From the NCBI GenBank assembly GCA_009760855.2, contig WPIO01000076.1, forward strand, positions 853,501-917,500: 64,000 bases of DNA, in the 5' to 3' direction. Source of the DNA: Cristatella mucedo (Eukaryota > Bryozoa > Phylactolaemata > Cristatellidae). The notes under the pieces were generated by a model. The model was given only the letters and a program-made list of their open reading frames with translations. It did no database searches and had not been told where the DNA came from. Both the position numbers and the translations under genes were made by a program. Positions within the stretch are counted from its first letter, which is position 1; each line of letters begins with the position of its first letter. This document shows positions 34,471 through 45,505 of the stretch, in pieces.

Positions 34471-35230
34471 ACAGCACGGTTCTTAACTTTTTTTAATCGA
34501 GCGGGCTGTGACACATGATACAACGTACTGTTAGGGATTATTTTTGAATGCTGGACTGTGACGGCGCTGTCGTCTTGTGAAGTACCGTTACCCTTACCCG
34601 GTGCTTTGATGTTACTTGTTTTGCTACGGGGATTTGCGATCTTGAGATCGTGGGGGCACGTGGTCTTATAGCACCGGCTCGGATTTATGGGCTTATGCTT
34701 TATATGGGGTTATGGTTTAATAAGCTGATGTTTTATGGAGACGGGTCACGGCCTGGAGGGTAGGGGGCACTGGGAACACGGGTGCAGGAGAAGAGGGCTG
34801 TGAGCCTCCGAGCTACGAGCCCAAATACAGAGTTATTGTCGGTGACGAAGGTGTTTCTTTACCGTCGCAAGCTTGCATCCGGGGCATAAAACTACCAAGA
34901 CCCCTACTCCGGTAAGGCACAAACCTTATATAGGAGCCAGGTCATAAGTCGCAATAATCACAAACATAATCAATAATCAATAACAATAATCATACATAAT
35001 GCTTCTCACAAGCCTCAGCTTATCGCGGCCATCTCGTGAGCATCCATCCATCCATCCCTCATCCATCGGCATAGCTCATAGTTCTCAATCGAGGCTCAGC
35101 TGTCAACTTCATAGTTCATTATCGCGGGGCATTACAGCCCTATAGAATGGCCGAAGACGAGAGTCGTAAACAATATTCTCACTCGTACGTAATCATGAAT
35201 CTCGCTGCTCATAGACGTCGGCTAATCGAA
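34471..35230. other. Unannotated stretch upstream of the GC-rich island
   Basis: No ORF of interest. It lies within the proposed BMP2/4 5' intron (32591-35759) and carries a short CATC repeat near 35040-35065. Confidence 0.4.
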
Positions 35231-35334
35231 GTGGCTCTTTCATAATCGCCGCGCGGCAATGAACCACTCAGGCGGAATCCTGGGAGGCCGAAGCCGGCGG
35301 AGAGCGACCGAGCGGCGCCGTCTCCGCCACCGAG

Positions 35335-35337
<3 letters not shown>

Positions 35338-35392
<55 letters not shown>
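35338..35392. repeat. (GA)n microsatellite in the GC-rich island
   Basis: About 50 bp of GA followed by GGGAGG units. Confidence 0.95.
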
Positions 35393-35394
<2 letters not shown>

Positions 35395-35759
35395 GGAGGG
35401 AGGGAGGGGGAGCGCGGCGACGGTGCGAGCGGCGGTAAAGCGCTGCGAAGCGGCTGCCCGCGGCAGAGCGCTCGCTGTCGGGAGCCTCGTCCGGGGATCG
35501 GTACTCGCCTGACAACCCCGGATCGCGGTGAGAAGACGGGAGGAGGAGGACGACGACGACGACGAGGAAAAGAGAAGAGAGACGTGGGTGTAGATTGGTA
35601 GATAAATCAATGTACACCCGGTTGATACATGAATGCATACGCGCACACCTACGCAGAGACAGAGCGAGTGAGGAGAGGAGCGGCGGATAGAAAGTGGAGT
35701 GAGAAGAGAGAGCGAGGCGGTGGGTGGGTGGGCGGGTGGCGATCGCTAGCGGCTCTTAC

Positions 35760-36178
35760 CGGGGACGGAGCGGAGAAGGCTCAGCTCCGCAGCGTCGCAG
35801 CAGCAGGCGGTCGGCTGGCCGGATCACTCCGCGCGAGAGCTCGTTGCGTTGTCAGTCTCGGTGGCGCAGTCCGGTAAGAAGTCGGAGACCGGCGCGCGCA
35901 TTCGGACTCCTCCTGCCTCCTCCGCGGAGCTGCTGCGCTCCCACCCGAGCAGGCGGCTGCGCGCCGCGAGTGGCGCTGCGAGCGTCGCTCCGATCGCGGC
36001 GTCAACTGCCGGTTCCGCGGCGCCGGGCGCCGGTCGCACGCCGCCTTGCGAGCTCAATCGTCCGACGCTCCGAGCTGCAGCCGCGGTAATCCGCCGCTAG
36101 TATCCTAGTCTCTCGAGCGAGCCGCCGCAACACGGTATAACGACGGTCCGCCTTTCTCCCGCGAATCGTCAAGTGATT
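35760..36178 (-). other. Putative noncoding first exon of BMP2/4
   Basis: A consensus donor on the minus strand (CCCCG followed by GTAAGAG, with the intron starting at 35759) lies downstream of a TATA plus inverted-CCAAT arrangement. That arrangement would start transcription near 36178. Splicing to the acceptor at 32591 would give a 3.2 kb 5' intron. This is inferred entirely from signals. Confidence 0.3.
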
Positions 36179-36202
36179 TCGGCTCCGCTAAGCGGCCGCA
36201 GC

Positions 36203-36226
36203 GCTTATAAGACCAACCGACCAATC
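36203..36226 (-). promoter_or_regulatory. Putative BMP2/4 core promoter (TATA plus inverted CCAAT)
   Basis: On the minus strand CGATTGGTCGG (inverted CCAAT, 36221-36225) is followed 13 bp later by TTATAAGCGC (TATA-like, about 36203-36209). The spacing is normal for an RNA polymerase II promoter with a start near 36175-36180. Confidence 0.35.
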
Positions 36227-37620
36227 GGAGCGCTCGCCGGCGGCGAGTGGCGCACAAGCTTCGCGCGCACCTGCTGCTTGATGACGGCGCTTGCGCGCTT
36301 GTTGCGCAGGCGCGCTTTTCGGACCGTGCGGCCGGGCGGCGGCTAGCGAGCGCTCGCTCCGGCCGCGCTCGCTAGCCGTCGCCGGCGCCAGATCCCCCGT
36401 TCCGACCACTCGGGAGGTGGGCGACTGCGGGGGCGTGAGGGCGGTGGAGGACGTTGGCGTCGAGTCGCGCTGCTCTCGCGCCGCCGCCCGCACCCGCCGG
36501 CTGCAGACGCGTCCGAGCGAGCGACCCGAAGCCCGCCGACCTCGGCCCGCGCACGCCCCGGCAGACCGGCTCGCTGCCGGTGCGTAGCGTAGCTTTTTCG
36601 CGAACAGCGCCGCTGCAGCCGCTGCGTGGCGCCGCCGCAGCAGCCGCCGCCGCTGAGCGCCGCGGCTCGCCACACTCGCAAAGCTGCGCCGACGGTTCGG
36701 CAGGTGGTCTGTCCGTACCTGGCCGTGCGCGGCGCGCGCAAGCGCGCGCCGCAAACGCGTACTCGTATCCTCACGAGGCGTCCGACGATGACGACGAGCT
36801 ACCCTGTGGCGAGGCGCGCGCGCAGGCGCGCGCGCCCGCTCGCAGGGTAGCGACGGCCTCGGCCTGCACTCGGCCGGAAACTCTAGGAGCGGCAGCGGCC
36901 CCTCCCGCCGCCGCCGCAGAGGTCAGTTGACACTTAGCTTTCACTGCACCGCCACGTCGGCCAGGTGTGCGCCGCGAATTGGCATTTGCGCCGCATCCGC
37001 GTCGCAGCGATGCGGCGCAGACCCCGCTGACCTGTATATCTACGCAGCCGCGTGCCGCCCGCCCCGGGCGCCGCGGTCGCTCGAGCCCGCTGCCGCCGCC
37101 GCAGCCCCGCCGTCGTCGGCCGCAAAGGGGTGCTGGCTCGTGAGCGTGCGGCGTTCGTCCGTCGTGCTCGCCGCCTACATTGGCGTTCGCCCGTCGGCTC
37201 CTTTCGCGCGGCGGCGGCCGCAGCTGCCGCCGCGCCTCTCACGGAGGAACGCTGCCGCCAGAAGCCGGCGCTCGCCGATCTGTAGCGGTAACCCGAGACT
37301 TTTGTCTACCCTAAAACTCGGAGCTACGGCGGCGGCGGCGAGGCGTCGATGGCGGCCCCGCCGGCTTCCGAGGTTCAGCGAGGTGCGCGGTCCGCCGGCG
37401 CTCGCGCTCGCCTCGCGCAGGGTCGCCGGCCGGGCAGCGGCTCCTGGACGCAGGCGCAGCGCCCTCTCGCGGCGCTCCGCGCAGGCTGCGCGTAGGACCG
37501 ACGGTCGGCCGTCTGACGCCGGGAGCCGCGCGCGCGGCTACCTCGAGCGCGCGACGCGCGCGGCGTTCTGCTGCGAAGCTTCTGCGAACGCTTTGTGGCG
37601 GTACACGAACTAAACTCGTC

Positions 37621-38385
37621 AGCCGAAAACGCAGCGCCCGCTACGGCTGCTGGTCCTTGCCTGGCACGTGACCGAATACTGATGGGACGGGCGCTTCGTA
37701 GCGGCTACAGCAAGTCGTAGCGGCTGTATAGATGCATGAAAACACGCCAATGGTAGTAGAGCGCGGCAGCAATTAAAAGCGCCGCCGTACCCTTATTTTA
37801 AAAGTCCACGTTAATGTACGCTATGCGTTCCGTAGCTGCATAGAGGGACGTGTAAACACCACCGGCCGACTGGTGCGAAGGCGAAAGCAATCCGGATTAC
37901 CTGTCGTTACAGACATCGAGCTCATGCGGTCTTGACCGCTGCAGCACAGTTCAAGTTATTACAATTTAGAAATCTCAAATAATCTCTCAAGTATTGTCAC
38001 AATCTCACCTGATCAGCGTGCACACGTTTCACTGTCCCCTCTCAAACTAACGCCATCAAAGTCAAGATGACGAGATAAAGCGGTATCAATGGTAACGTTC
38101 TGCTACGGCTCCGCTAGAGCAGAAATTACCGCCGAGGATTTCATCAGACGCCTCCTTCGCAGCGATCGTTTCATCCTTCTTATCGTCATCGCCGTCATCG
38201 CCGACCGCAGGTGACACCAGCGAGCGGGGCTTCAAAATATGAAACGCGTCTTCTGAATCTTAATGGCTTTTTAGAAGTTCCGGTCATCTGCACTTCGCTT
38301 AAACTAGACATAGGCGAGCGCCTTTAGCTCCAGCTCTGTCTCTATTGAAACTTGGGTGGTCTTAAAACTAGAGCACGATTAGTGC
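37621..38385. other. Intergenic stretch, nothing recognised
   Basis: No ORF or repeat family I can place. Confidence 0.5.
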
Positions 38386-38387
38386 TC

Positions 38388-38570
38388 TATGAGCCGCGAT
38401 GGCACACTAGGTAAGGCGTTTGCTTTCACGACCTCGACCCCGAGGTCGTGGATTCGATTCCTGCGGTGGGCAATCCTTTATCGCCGCTGCAAGCGGTGGT
38501 GATAGCCGTAAAGGCTCTTCTGTCGCTATGCAAAAGAGGCTGTTTACTTGGCTAGGATTTTTTATATTTA
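38388..38570 (+). mobile_element. SINE-A copy, + orientation
   Basis: A box region CGATGGCACACTAGGTAAGG, B box GGATTCGATTCC, then GGGCAATCCTTTATCGCC, GGTGGTGATAGCCGTAAAGG, CTCTTCTGTCGCTATGC, AGAGGCTGTTTACTTGGC and a T/A-rich end. Very similar to the 58.3 kb copy on the other strand. Confidence 0.88.
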
Positions 38571-40685
38571 TTACACATGGAGGCAAAAATATCCATGCGC
38601 CGTCATTTAAAAGATGTAAACTGCGACCTATCGTGCTCATCGCTGGCATCGTCTCTGCAATTCAATTTTATCTGGCTAAAATTCCGTTAAACAGTCTAAG
38701 GGGTATTGACCTTTGTAATGAAGAGGTCGCCCAGCCGGGAAAGGCTTGGAGGCAGGGAAAACCGCTAATATGCCACGTGTTAATTGCATAACTAGTCATT
38801 AGTCTGCCAAAAGGCAGGGTCGAACTAGCTTGAAGTGATATCGGTAAACGATTCTACCCTTTATTGCGACCACATACCACTGCAGTATACACTGGTGTAC
38901 CCGCAACCGTGCAGCTAAACCGGACGCTATGCGGTTGCTCAATGGCCCCTCAGACTTCAGGCCTTTCTCAGCTATCGCGCTTGTACATTGTAAACGTCAG
39001 TGACGTGTACGTACAAGAATGAGTTCTATTTACTGTATCACGTTCTCGATAATCCAAGCACCGGAAAGGCGCCCACCGACAGCTGGGACGAGGTCGCTTA
39101 AGGTCGCAGCCCCTGGTTGTTTCCTAGATCGTCGCGAGGGGTCAAATGTCCATTATACAAGTCACTTGATATGATTGGCGACATCCAGAAGATCTTTTGG
39201 ATGAGCCAATCCAAGCTTAGCTAACCTACTGTAAGAATTTCGAACAAAATTAAGTGAACAACACCTTGACTGCGTATCGGTGAAGGAAGTCCAATCGATT
39301 TGCTTTTACGGGAAGCCGATTCAAGCAGCCCTAGCGTGGACGTAACCATACAAACTTTTTTGAAAACTAAGAGAGTGAAGATTGCGGCATTGCACCCACC
39401 AAATTCAAGTCTCAGGGGAACATCGTTGAAGTTTGGTTGATGGTTGAGGCTTGGTGAATGTCGCAATCAGCAACAACGAGATGCTTGCAAAATCGATTGA
39501 AACACGAAGAAGAATTGTCCAAACTCAGAATTCGCAAGATAGACAAGCAGTCCTATCCGTTGTCATTAAATAAGGATATGTGACATACAGTTTCTTAAAC
39601 GCGGTTCCTCATCGGGTAAGTAACGAGGCCGGTCAGCTATTCCACGATGACGCTAAGTGTAGACGTTATCAGCAGATTATTGAATCAGCTTTCTCTGCAG
39701 CTTCAGAAGAGCTGACCAGAGACCTCAGCAGTTATTACTGTTTCAGTGGTCGATGCAAGCCAGTCGCAAGCTCCGGGGTGGCTATAGCTGACATTGGAAG
39801 AACGAGAGCTTCTTCAATCAAATCTTTAAGTCAAAGCCAAGATGCAAACAGCTGGCAGGTTATGAGCAACCACTTCCATGCTGTCATGTAAAATCATAAT
39901 CTCTGGCATTTAAAGGCTAATATTAAATATCCCGATTAAACGACACGGTTCTTAAATCTTGATCTGCATCTGTTTTGCAATGGTCACCTTAATATCATTG
40001 ACTTTTGCTTAGACTAAACGTAGTAGGTCCATTCCTTCTGCCGTAATTCGCATTCTTAAACTCCTTCCCCTTTCTAGTGTCTATTGGAACTAGACTGCGG
40101 GCAATCAGCAGATTTTTGTACCATTATTACTGCCACTAGCATTTGTTTCAAGCGTATTGTGTCTGCACCCGAAGCAAAAGCACTCTATATAACCCCACGC
40201 CGTAGTGAAACCAGCTAATCGCTAGCTGTGAGGACTAGCGGCAGCGCTATTTGAGGATTCACTGTTCTGCAATTCGCTCAAGTTCAGCACGGCATTGATC
40301 TGCAATCGGTCCAAGTTATATATATTTCCGCACCTTAATTTTTTCAAATTTTAGGTTGGAATTTTTCCGAATCTCCAATTTCGGCAGATCAAACAGCCAA
40401 TTCAGGTTTTGGTCACTAAATTCCTGAGGCATCTTGCGTCTCGAGGCATCTAAATAAGAAGGCATACTTCAGGTGCATTGCCCACCGACATAGTCACGAG
40501 CGATGACACTAGCACAAGATGGCTGACAATGGTCCTCAGCAACTATCTACCGATTATGAGAACAAATACTATGGGCGTGCTGCAGCGGCTCCTGATCAGA
40601 GTCGTTCGAAATAAAACGCAGCGCGCACGTAGCGGATGCGTAGTACTCGCGTACGCGCGACAGATGCCGTTTGATTTGGCACCTT
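38571..40685. other. Intergenic stretch, no confident gene
   Basis: A frame at 39580-39891 (+) is Ser/Ala/Gln-rich and begins without an ATG. A TATA-like CTATATAACC lies near 40185-40195. No recognised domain. Confidence 0.4.
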
Positions 40686-41295
<610 letters not shown>

Positions 41296-41544
41296 TTCTG
41301 CACTTCCCTGGACTTGCACAAACCCGAATTCATTGACATGACACTTTTCCTAAATATCTGCCACAATTGATGAAACTAAAGACAATTGTTGCTGTGGGCC
41401 AGTGTGAAACATCTCTATTGTCAGTGATAGCCACGTCGTGGTCTTCAAGTCTCAATAGGTGCCTGGGGTATTCAGTTAGCGTATAATTCTCAAAGACCGA
41501 GTGCAGCTTTACTTGCTAGGTAGCAGCTAGAAAAGCTGTCGGCT

Positions 41545-42210
41545 AGGTGACAATGAGACATCGCGTGTTTCGCGACTGCGTGCTTCCTCGACCGCACTGC
41601 CTCCAGGCAAGGTTAGGGCGTTTTGGATATAAGTGCTCTCCCGCAGCCGAGCGCGTCCACGGTCCTCATTCGAGTCCAGCCAGCGCCGCTGCCGCAGCCT
41701 CTGCTATCCTCGCTGTTGTAGCTCGGCCCAGACCTCCCAGACATCCCGGCGCCGGTGCCGGGGGGGGGGGGGAGTCGGAGGCAGCGGCCGCGGAGTAGGC
41801 GCCAGCAGTCGGCGAGCGAGGCACGCGCCGTCGGTTTTGACTAGCATTCCTGAGGAGGTCGCCAGCGGGAGGCCTATTACGGAGACCCTTTCATTTTGAC
41901 CGAAAAGTCATGCTGGCTGTTAGCATGGCGCCTCGCGACGCCCTGCGGCCGCCCTTCCGCGGCCGCATGCAGAGAGCCACGCCCGACGATGCCGTGCTGA
42001 GCGGAGCAGACGCCTCGCAGGCGCGGCGGCTGTACATCGTTCGCAGACCTCGCGTCCTTCTCTTCATCCTGTGGCTTCACTAAGGAGATTCGGAAGAAAC
42101 TTGTCTCCACGAGTCGTCTGAGGTGGTGTCACCAAGGTCCAAGCATTGGCATACTGGCCGCTAAGCAAGTTCCACTCCCCCCCCCCGAGGAGGCTCGACT
42201 GCGGCTGCTG
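41545..42210. other. Secondary GC-rich stretch
   Basis: CpG-rich, with a 12-G run at 41760-41771, CGCGGCCGC-type motifs and a C run near 42178-42186. ORFs lack ATG or domains. It may be a distal regulatory island or an unrecognised first exon. Confidence 0.35.
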
Positions 42211-42534
42211 GGTGCTATAAACGGTTTATAGTGGTGTTATAAACTGGTTTACTACCGCAGTCGCTAGGGCGGATCGGTTAATTGGTCCTGGAAGCTTTTA
42301 CTACTACACAAATGAAAAGCAGATGCGAGCGTGCCTGACTCCATTTCCTTCTGGAACTCTATGTGGCGGCGGTCAGAACTGAGCTGCAATGACATTCGAG
42401 ACCGAAGTCAGGCTGGCGTTGCCTCCTACGGCCGCCATTTCCATCCAGCCTCCCGCGCTTGTCTGCTCCACTGCCCGATGCTGGCGCAGCAGGCGAGAGC
42501 TCTGCCCGAGGCAAAGGAAATAAAAAAAGCGACC

Positions 42535-42650
42535 CGATTCACCAGCCTCATTTCCGGAGCGGCAGAAGAGCGGCGCGTCACCGTCGCACTCGCAGCGCAC
42601 GAATCGAATCCGAATCCACGTGACATGACGCGCAAGCGCGCCATACCAGT
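42535..42650 (-). mobile_element. SINE-A copy, degraded
   Basis: Read on +: TTCACCAGCCTCATTTCCGG, AGCGGCAGAAGAGCGGCG and GCACGAATCGAATCCGAATC, matching the SINE-A order. A 187-codon + frame over it is a chance ORF. Confidence 0.6.
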
Positions 42651-43169
42651 GGACGTATCTGAGGAGCAGTCTGCGTCAGCAGCTAAGCTTAAGCGCCTAA
42701 ACTACGGCATTTACATACATTCTTTCCTTGCTCCACGCAAGATTCACATAATCTTTTATCAAGTTTCACGAAATTTGTGCACGAAAGTTGTCTCTAGTTC
42801 CCGATCGTTCACGCGACGGAGGACATGTATACAAGCTACTACTGTAGGAGTCACTTTCCAAAACTCCACACAGCCGCAAAGTGGAAGCGGATGATGTATA
42901 AGCAAGTTTTCAACTGCTCAAAGAAGACCTACCAGCCTTTGGATCGGAAGTCAGGTTCGAATGGTCTTACATGGGACCGTTGCGAGCCTTTGTCATATTT
43001 GAACTATAAAGGTGTTGCGAGCCTCAGCCCATCACTATTAGAGTTTCCGGTTGCCAGGAAACCCAATGGAATTTCGGTAAAGGGTAAAGTAATTCTTAGA
43101 CAATTGTAGTAAGGCTGCCGCTACAAACACTCAAGACAGCAACAAAATGGCCCCACTGGTTACCGTGTT

Positions 43170-43305
43170 CGCCATTAACGACTGAGGTCAAGGTGAATGT
43201 ATTGGATGACTTGAGGTCATGGGCTCGAGTCCCGTGGCACTTGTGAAGTGCCCGAATAGAGAGATTAAGTTCTCTTTGGGCGGTATACAAATGAATTTTT
43301 ACTTA
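43170..43305 (+). mobile_element. SINE-B copy, + orientation
   Basis: GAGGTCAAGGTGAATGTATT (head), GGGCTCGAGTCCCGTGGCAC (B box), GTGAAGTGCCCGAATAGAG, GATTAAGTTCTCTTTGGGC and GGTATACAAATGAATTTTTA. Confidence 0.85.
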
Positions 43306-43472
43306 GATCCAATATGACATGGATGCGCTCACTTCAACTATAGACTTTTTCAGGGCAGCAGCAGCAAAATGGTGCTCGTTTGGCCGCAGAGAGGTCCTGA
43401 GCTAAAGCAAACTGGTGCTACACGGATGAATTTAGCACACACTTTGGTGACTCGCTACTCTTACAAACGGGG

Positions 43473-43979
43473 TGTGGTGGGTCCGGCACTAGTGTCCTTA
43501 GGCTATGCCCTGACCTGAGCCAGGCCCTATGCAGGTTATGCTTGAATGCTCTTGTGGGCCTGACACCGCTCGTACTGTTGTCTAGCCCCCGACCGGACTC
43601 ACACAGTCCGTCTGCCCACTGATCGCGACATGCCGACCATATGATTCACTGAAACCTCGACTGTGCGTTTGACTAAGTATGCTTCCTTTGCAGCAAATGT
43701 AAAGCGCCTAGAAAGAGATTGAATTCTCTGAGGGTACTTTATCAAGTGTTATTATTATTATTTTTAAGCAGAATTAAGGCCGACGAATTGCCGCCCAGAC
43801 CGTCGCGAATTTCAGACTTTCTGCCGGTGCAGCTGGCTCGTGCGGACGCTGCGTCCTCTCCTTTCATCCTACATCTACTCAGGAGCTGCCGACAGACGCC
43901 GGTGACAACTCAATACCTGTCTGTACGCTGCCCATCCGCCAGAATCGTGTGGTGGATCCGGCACTAGTGTCCTTAGGCT
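43473..43979. repeat. 32-bp direct repeat pair flanking about 440 bp
   Basis: A 32-mer starting TGTGGTGGGTCCGGCACTAG at 43473-43504 recurs at 43948-43979 with a single difference (GGATCC for GGGTCC). The enclosed segment includes a LINE 3' end. Confidence 0.85.
43677..43768 (+). mobile_element. L2-like LINE 3' end fragment
   Basis: TATGCTTCCTTTGCAGCAAA, TGTAAAGCGCCTAGAAAGAG, ATTGAATTCTCTGAGGG, then TTATTATTATTATTT. Terminal piece only. Confidence 0.88.
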
Positions 43980-44110
43980 GCGAACGCAGCGTTCGCAACG
44001 GTGCTGGTCCTCGCAGATTCGCGACAAACATGAAAGAAGCCACGAAGCCCTCGGAGCCTCGGAGCACGGCTAGCGACTCGTAGGCGCGCGCAGATGCACT
44101 GAAATGGCAG
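43973..44110 (-). pseudogene. Broken relative of the 33.6 kb small-peptide gene
   Basis: The minus strand reads HFSASARAYESLAVLRGS and, after a frameshift, VCRESARTSTVANAAFAA before TAA (43973-43975). This aligns with FTCVHRCSTYKWLAVLHGS and VRRESAESSTVTSAVLAA. The signal-peptide segment and TATA box are not recognisable upstream. Confidence 0.45.
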
Positions 44111-44189
44111 CGAGCTAAATCGGTCAGATTATGACTGATAATTATTATTCGCGGTTAATGAATTGCAACGGCCAGGAACCGATTATGCG

Positions 44190-44780
44190 ACAATCTATGG
44201 CTGAGGCCGCATAAAAGCCGACGCCGTGACCGAGGCAGCGAGCCGTGCTTCCCTAAGTTGGCATTGGCTCTTAAGCTGGTTTGAGCTCTAGGCCATTGAG
44301 CCGTTTGCAAAAGTCATGGCCTCTGTTGACTGTTTGTAACCGGTAGTCGCGGTCAAATAGACTTCCCTACGCCGTGCGCATAATAATAATAATGCATTTG
44401 TATAGCACTCTCAGAGAACTGAATCTCTTTCTAGGCACTTTACAGATGCTGTATAGAAAGCATTACCAAATGATTAGTGGTAAATCCGCTAGCACCAGGC
44501 ACAGTGCAAGCAGGTTCGTGGACACGAAAGACGAATCACAAATACCAACCAAATGCTGATGGACTTGTTATACTAAGGTGTGGGCACTCTTCTTCAAGCC
44601 CGAGAGTTCCGCTACTGTTGGCGCACCTGCATTATTGCTGCACCTACAAGTCGCTAGCCACGATACAAGACTCAGGCTTCATTGATGTTCGTCGCACATG
44701 GGCTATAAGTAGCACTGCTACGATCGCTGCGTTTGCGGCCTGTCCAGTTCTGACAAGTCGCGGAAGCCGCACACCAAGTT
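44190..44780 (+). pseudogene. Relative of the small-peptide gene, split by a LINE tail
   Basis: The promoter (GAGGCCGCATAAAAGCCG at about 44204-44220) and 5' leader (GCATTGGCTCTTAAGCTGG) match the 33.9 kb gene. At the position of the start codon the sequence is interrupted by a LINE 3' end (44382-44565). It resumes with GTTCCGCTACTGTTGGCG, CTGCACCTACAAGTCGCTAG and a frame reading CTYKSLATIQDSG and DVRRTWAISSTATIA. It is head-to-head with the 43.97-44.11 kb copy. Confidence 0.45.
44382..44565 (-). mobile_element. L2-like LINE 3' fragment inserted in the peptide-gene relative
   Basis: (TAA)n at 44382-44394, then TGCATTTGTATAGCACTC, AGAGAACTGAATCTCTTTCT and AGGCACTTTACAGATGCTG, extending to AAGACGAATCACAAATACC. 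It lies exactly at the ATG region of the split copy. Confidence 0.85.
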
Positions 44781-44814
44781 GATAACAGTACGCAGGATGC
44801 ATGCCGGGTATGCC

Positions 44815-44990
44815 CATTTTTCTTAGCCCGGGGCTAAAGTTTAAGTGCTCACTCTTCACTGCCGCTTGTCGTGAGTTCGAGTCCTGCAGCGGGCGACCCT
44901 TTATTGTCCACTGCAAGCAGCGATGAGAGCGCCGTTAAGACTCTTCTGCCCCCACACAAATGAGGCTGCTAAATCGGCTGCTAACCTTTT
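44815..44990 (+). mobile_element. SINE-A copy, + orientation
   Basis: TTAGCCCGGGGCTAAAGTTT (A box region), GAGTTCGAGTCCTGCAGCGG (B box), GACCCTTTATTGTCCACTGC, AAGCAGCGATGAGAGCGCCG, AAGACTCTTCTGCCCCCAC, AAATGAGGCTGCTAAATCGG. Confidence 0.85.
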
Positions 44991-45373
44991 TATGCCCTCG
45001 GTAGCGGAGCACGACAGCATTGAAGAGGCCCATGCCTTAACATGACGGGCCCGAAAGCATAGCGCAGCGGAGAAGTCTTTTCGACAGCCGCGGAGAATTA
45101 CAGCCACCGAGCATCAGCCATAGCGTATATCTCTCATGACTCTCAGAGCAAGACCGATCTACCGACAGGAGCAATGCCTTGGGTGAAACTGCAGCTGCCA
45201 GCTCAATGCCTGGAGTATAGCTGCCTACTATTACATAGCTTAGGCTTGCATATAGCCTAACCATGCATTATGACGTAGGCATATGACGTAGGCATATACA
45301 TGGACCGTGCTCCTAGTCGTAATAATTCAGGACCTGCGAATTCCATTTCTGTCTCATTTCCGCCTGTGGACTC

Positions 45374-45505
45374 TGTTTAGCGCCCTAAGAGAGCCTGACA
45401 TTTATTCAGGCGCTTCACATATGCCGACAACCTCGGCCATCGCATACATTCATCCTGACCTTGGTCGGCGCGAGCAACTTAACCACAGGGCCGCACCAGC
45501 TCAGA
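45374..45505 (-). mobile_element. SINE-B copy
   Basis: Read on +: GTTTAGCGCCCTAAGAGAGC, ACATTTATTCAGGCGCTTCA, a shortened B-box region, CCTGACCTTGGTCGG, GAGCAACTTAACCACAGGGC and CGCACCAGC. The GGGCTCGAG core is deleted. Confidence 0.8.

Larger units (their letters stand above)
35240..37620. other. GC-rich, CpG-dense island at the BMP2/4 5' end
   Basis: About 2.4 kb very rich in CpG (CGCGCG, GCCGCC and similar) against a near-balanced background. Long ORFs exist on both strands in several frames but read as Ala/Arg/Ser/Pro-rich translations of GC-rich DNA, with no conserved domain. The position, 2.8-5.2 kb upstream of the BMP2/4 start codon, suits a promoter island. A gene running rightward from it is possible but unsupported. 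Confidence 0.75.

Noticed and set aside
36188-37613. Ala/Arg-rich ORFs of 188 and 228 codons in the GC-rich island
   Set aside because: They occur on both strands and in several frames, as expected for CpG-rich DNA with few stops. No domain or biased codon pattern was seen.
38388-38570. tRNA gene call at the B-box-containing segments
   Set aside because: The A and B boxes are embedded in repeated elements of about 150 bp with common tails, and no cloverleaf with a paired acceptor stem is evident. They are SINEs.
42331-42894. 187-codon + ORF
   Set aside because: Its middle third is a reversed SINE-A copy and the rest shows no conserved feature.
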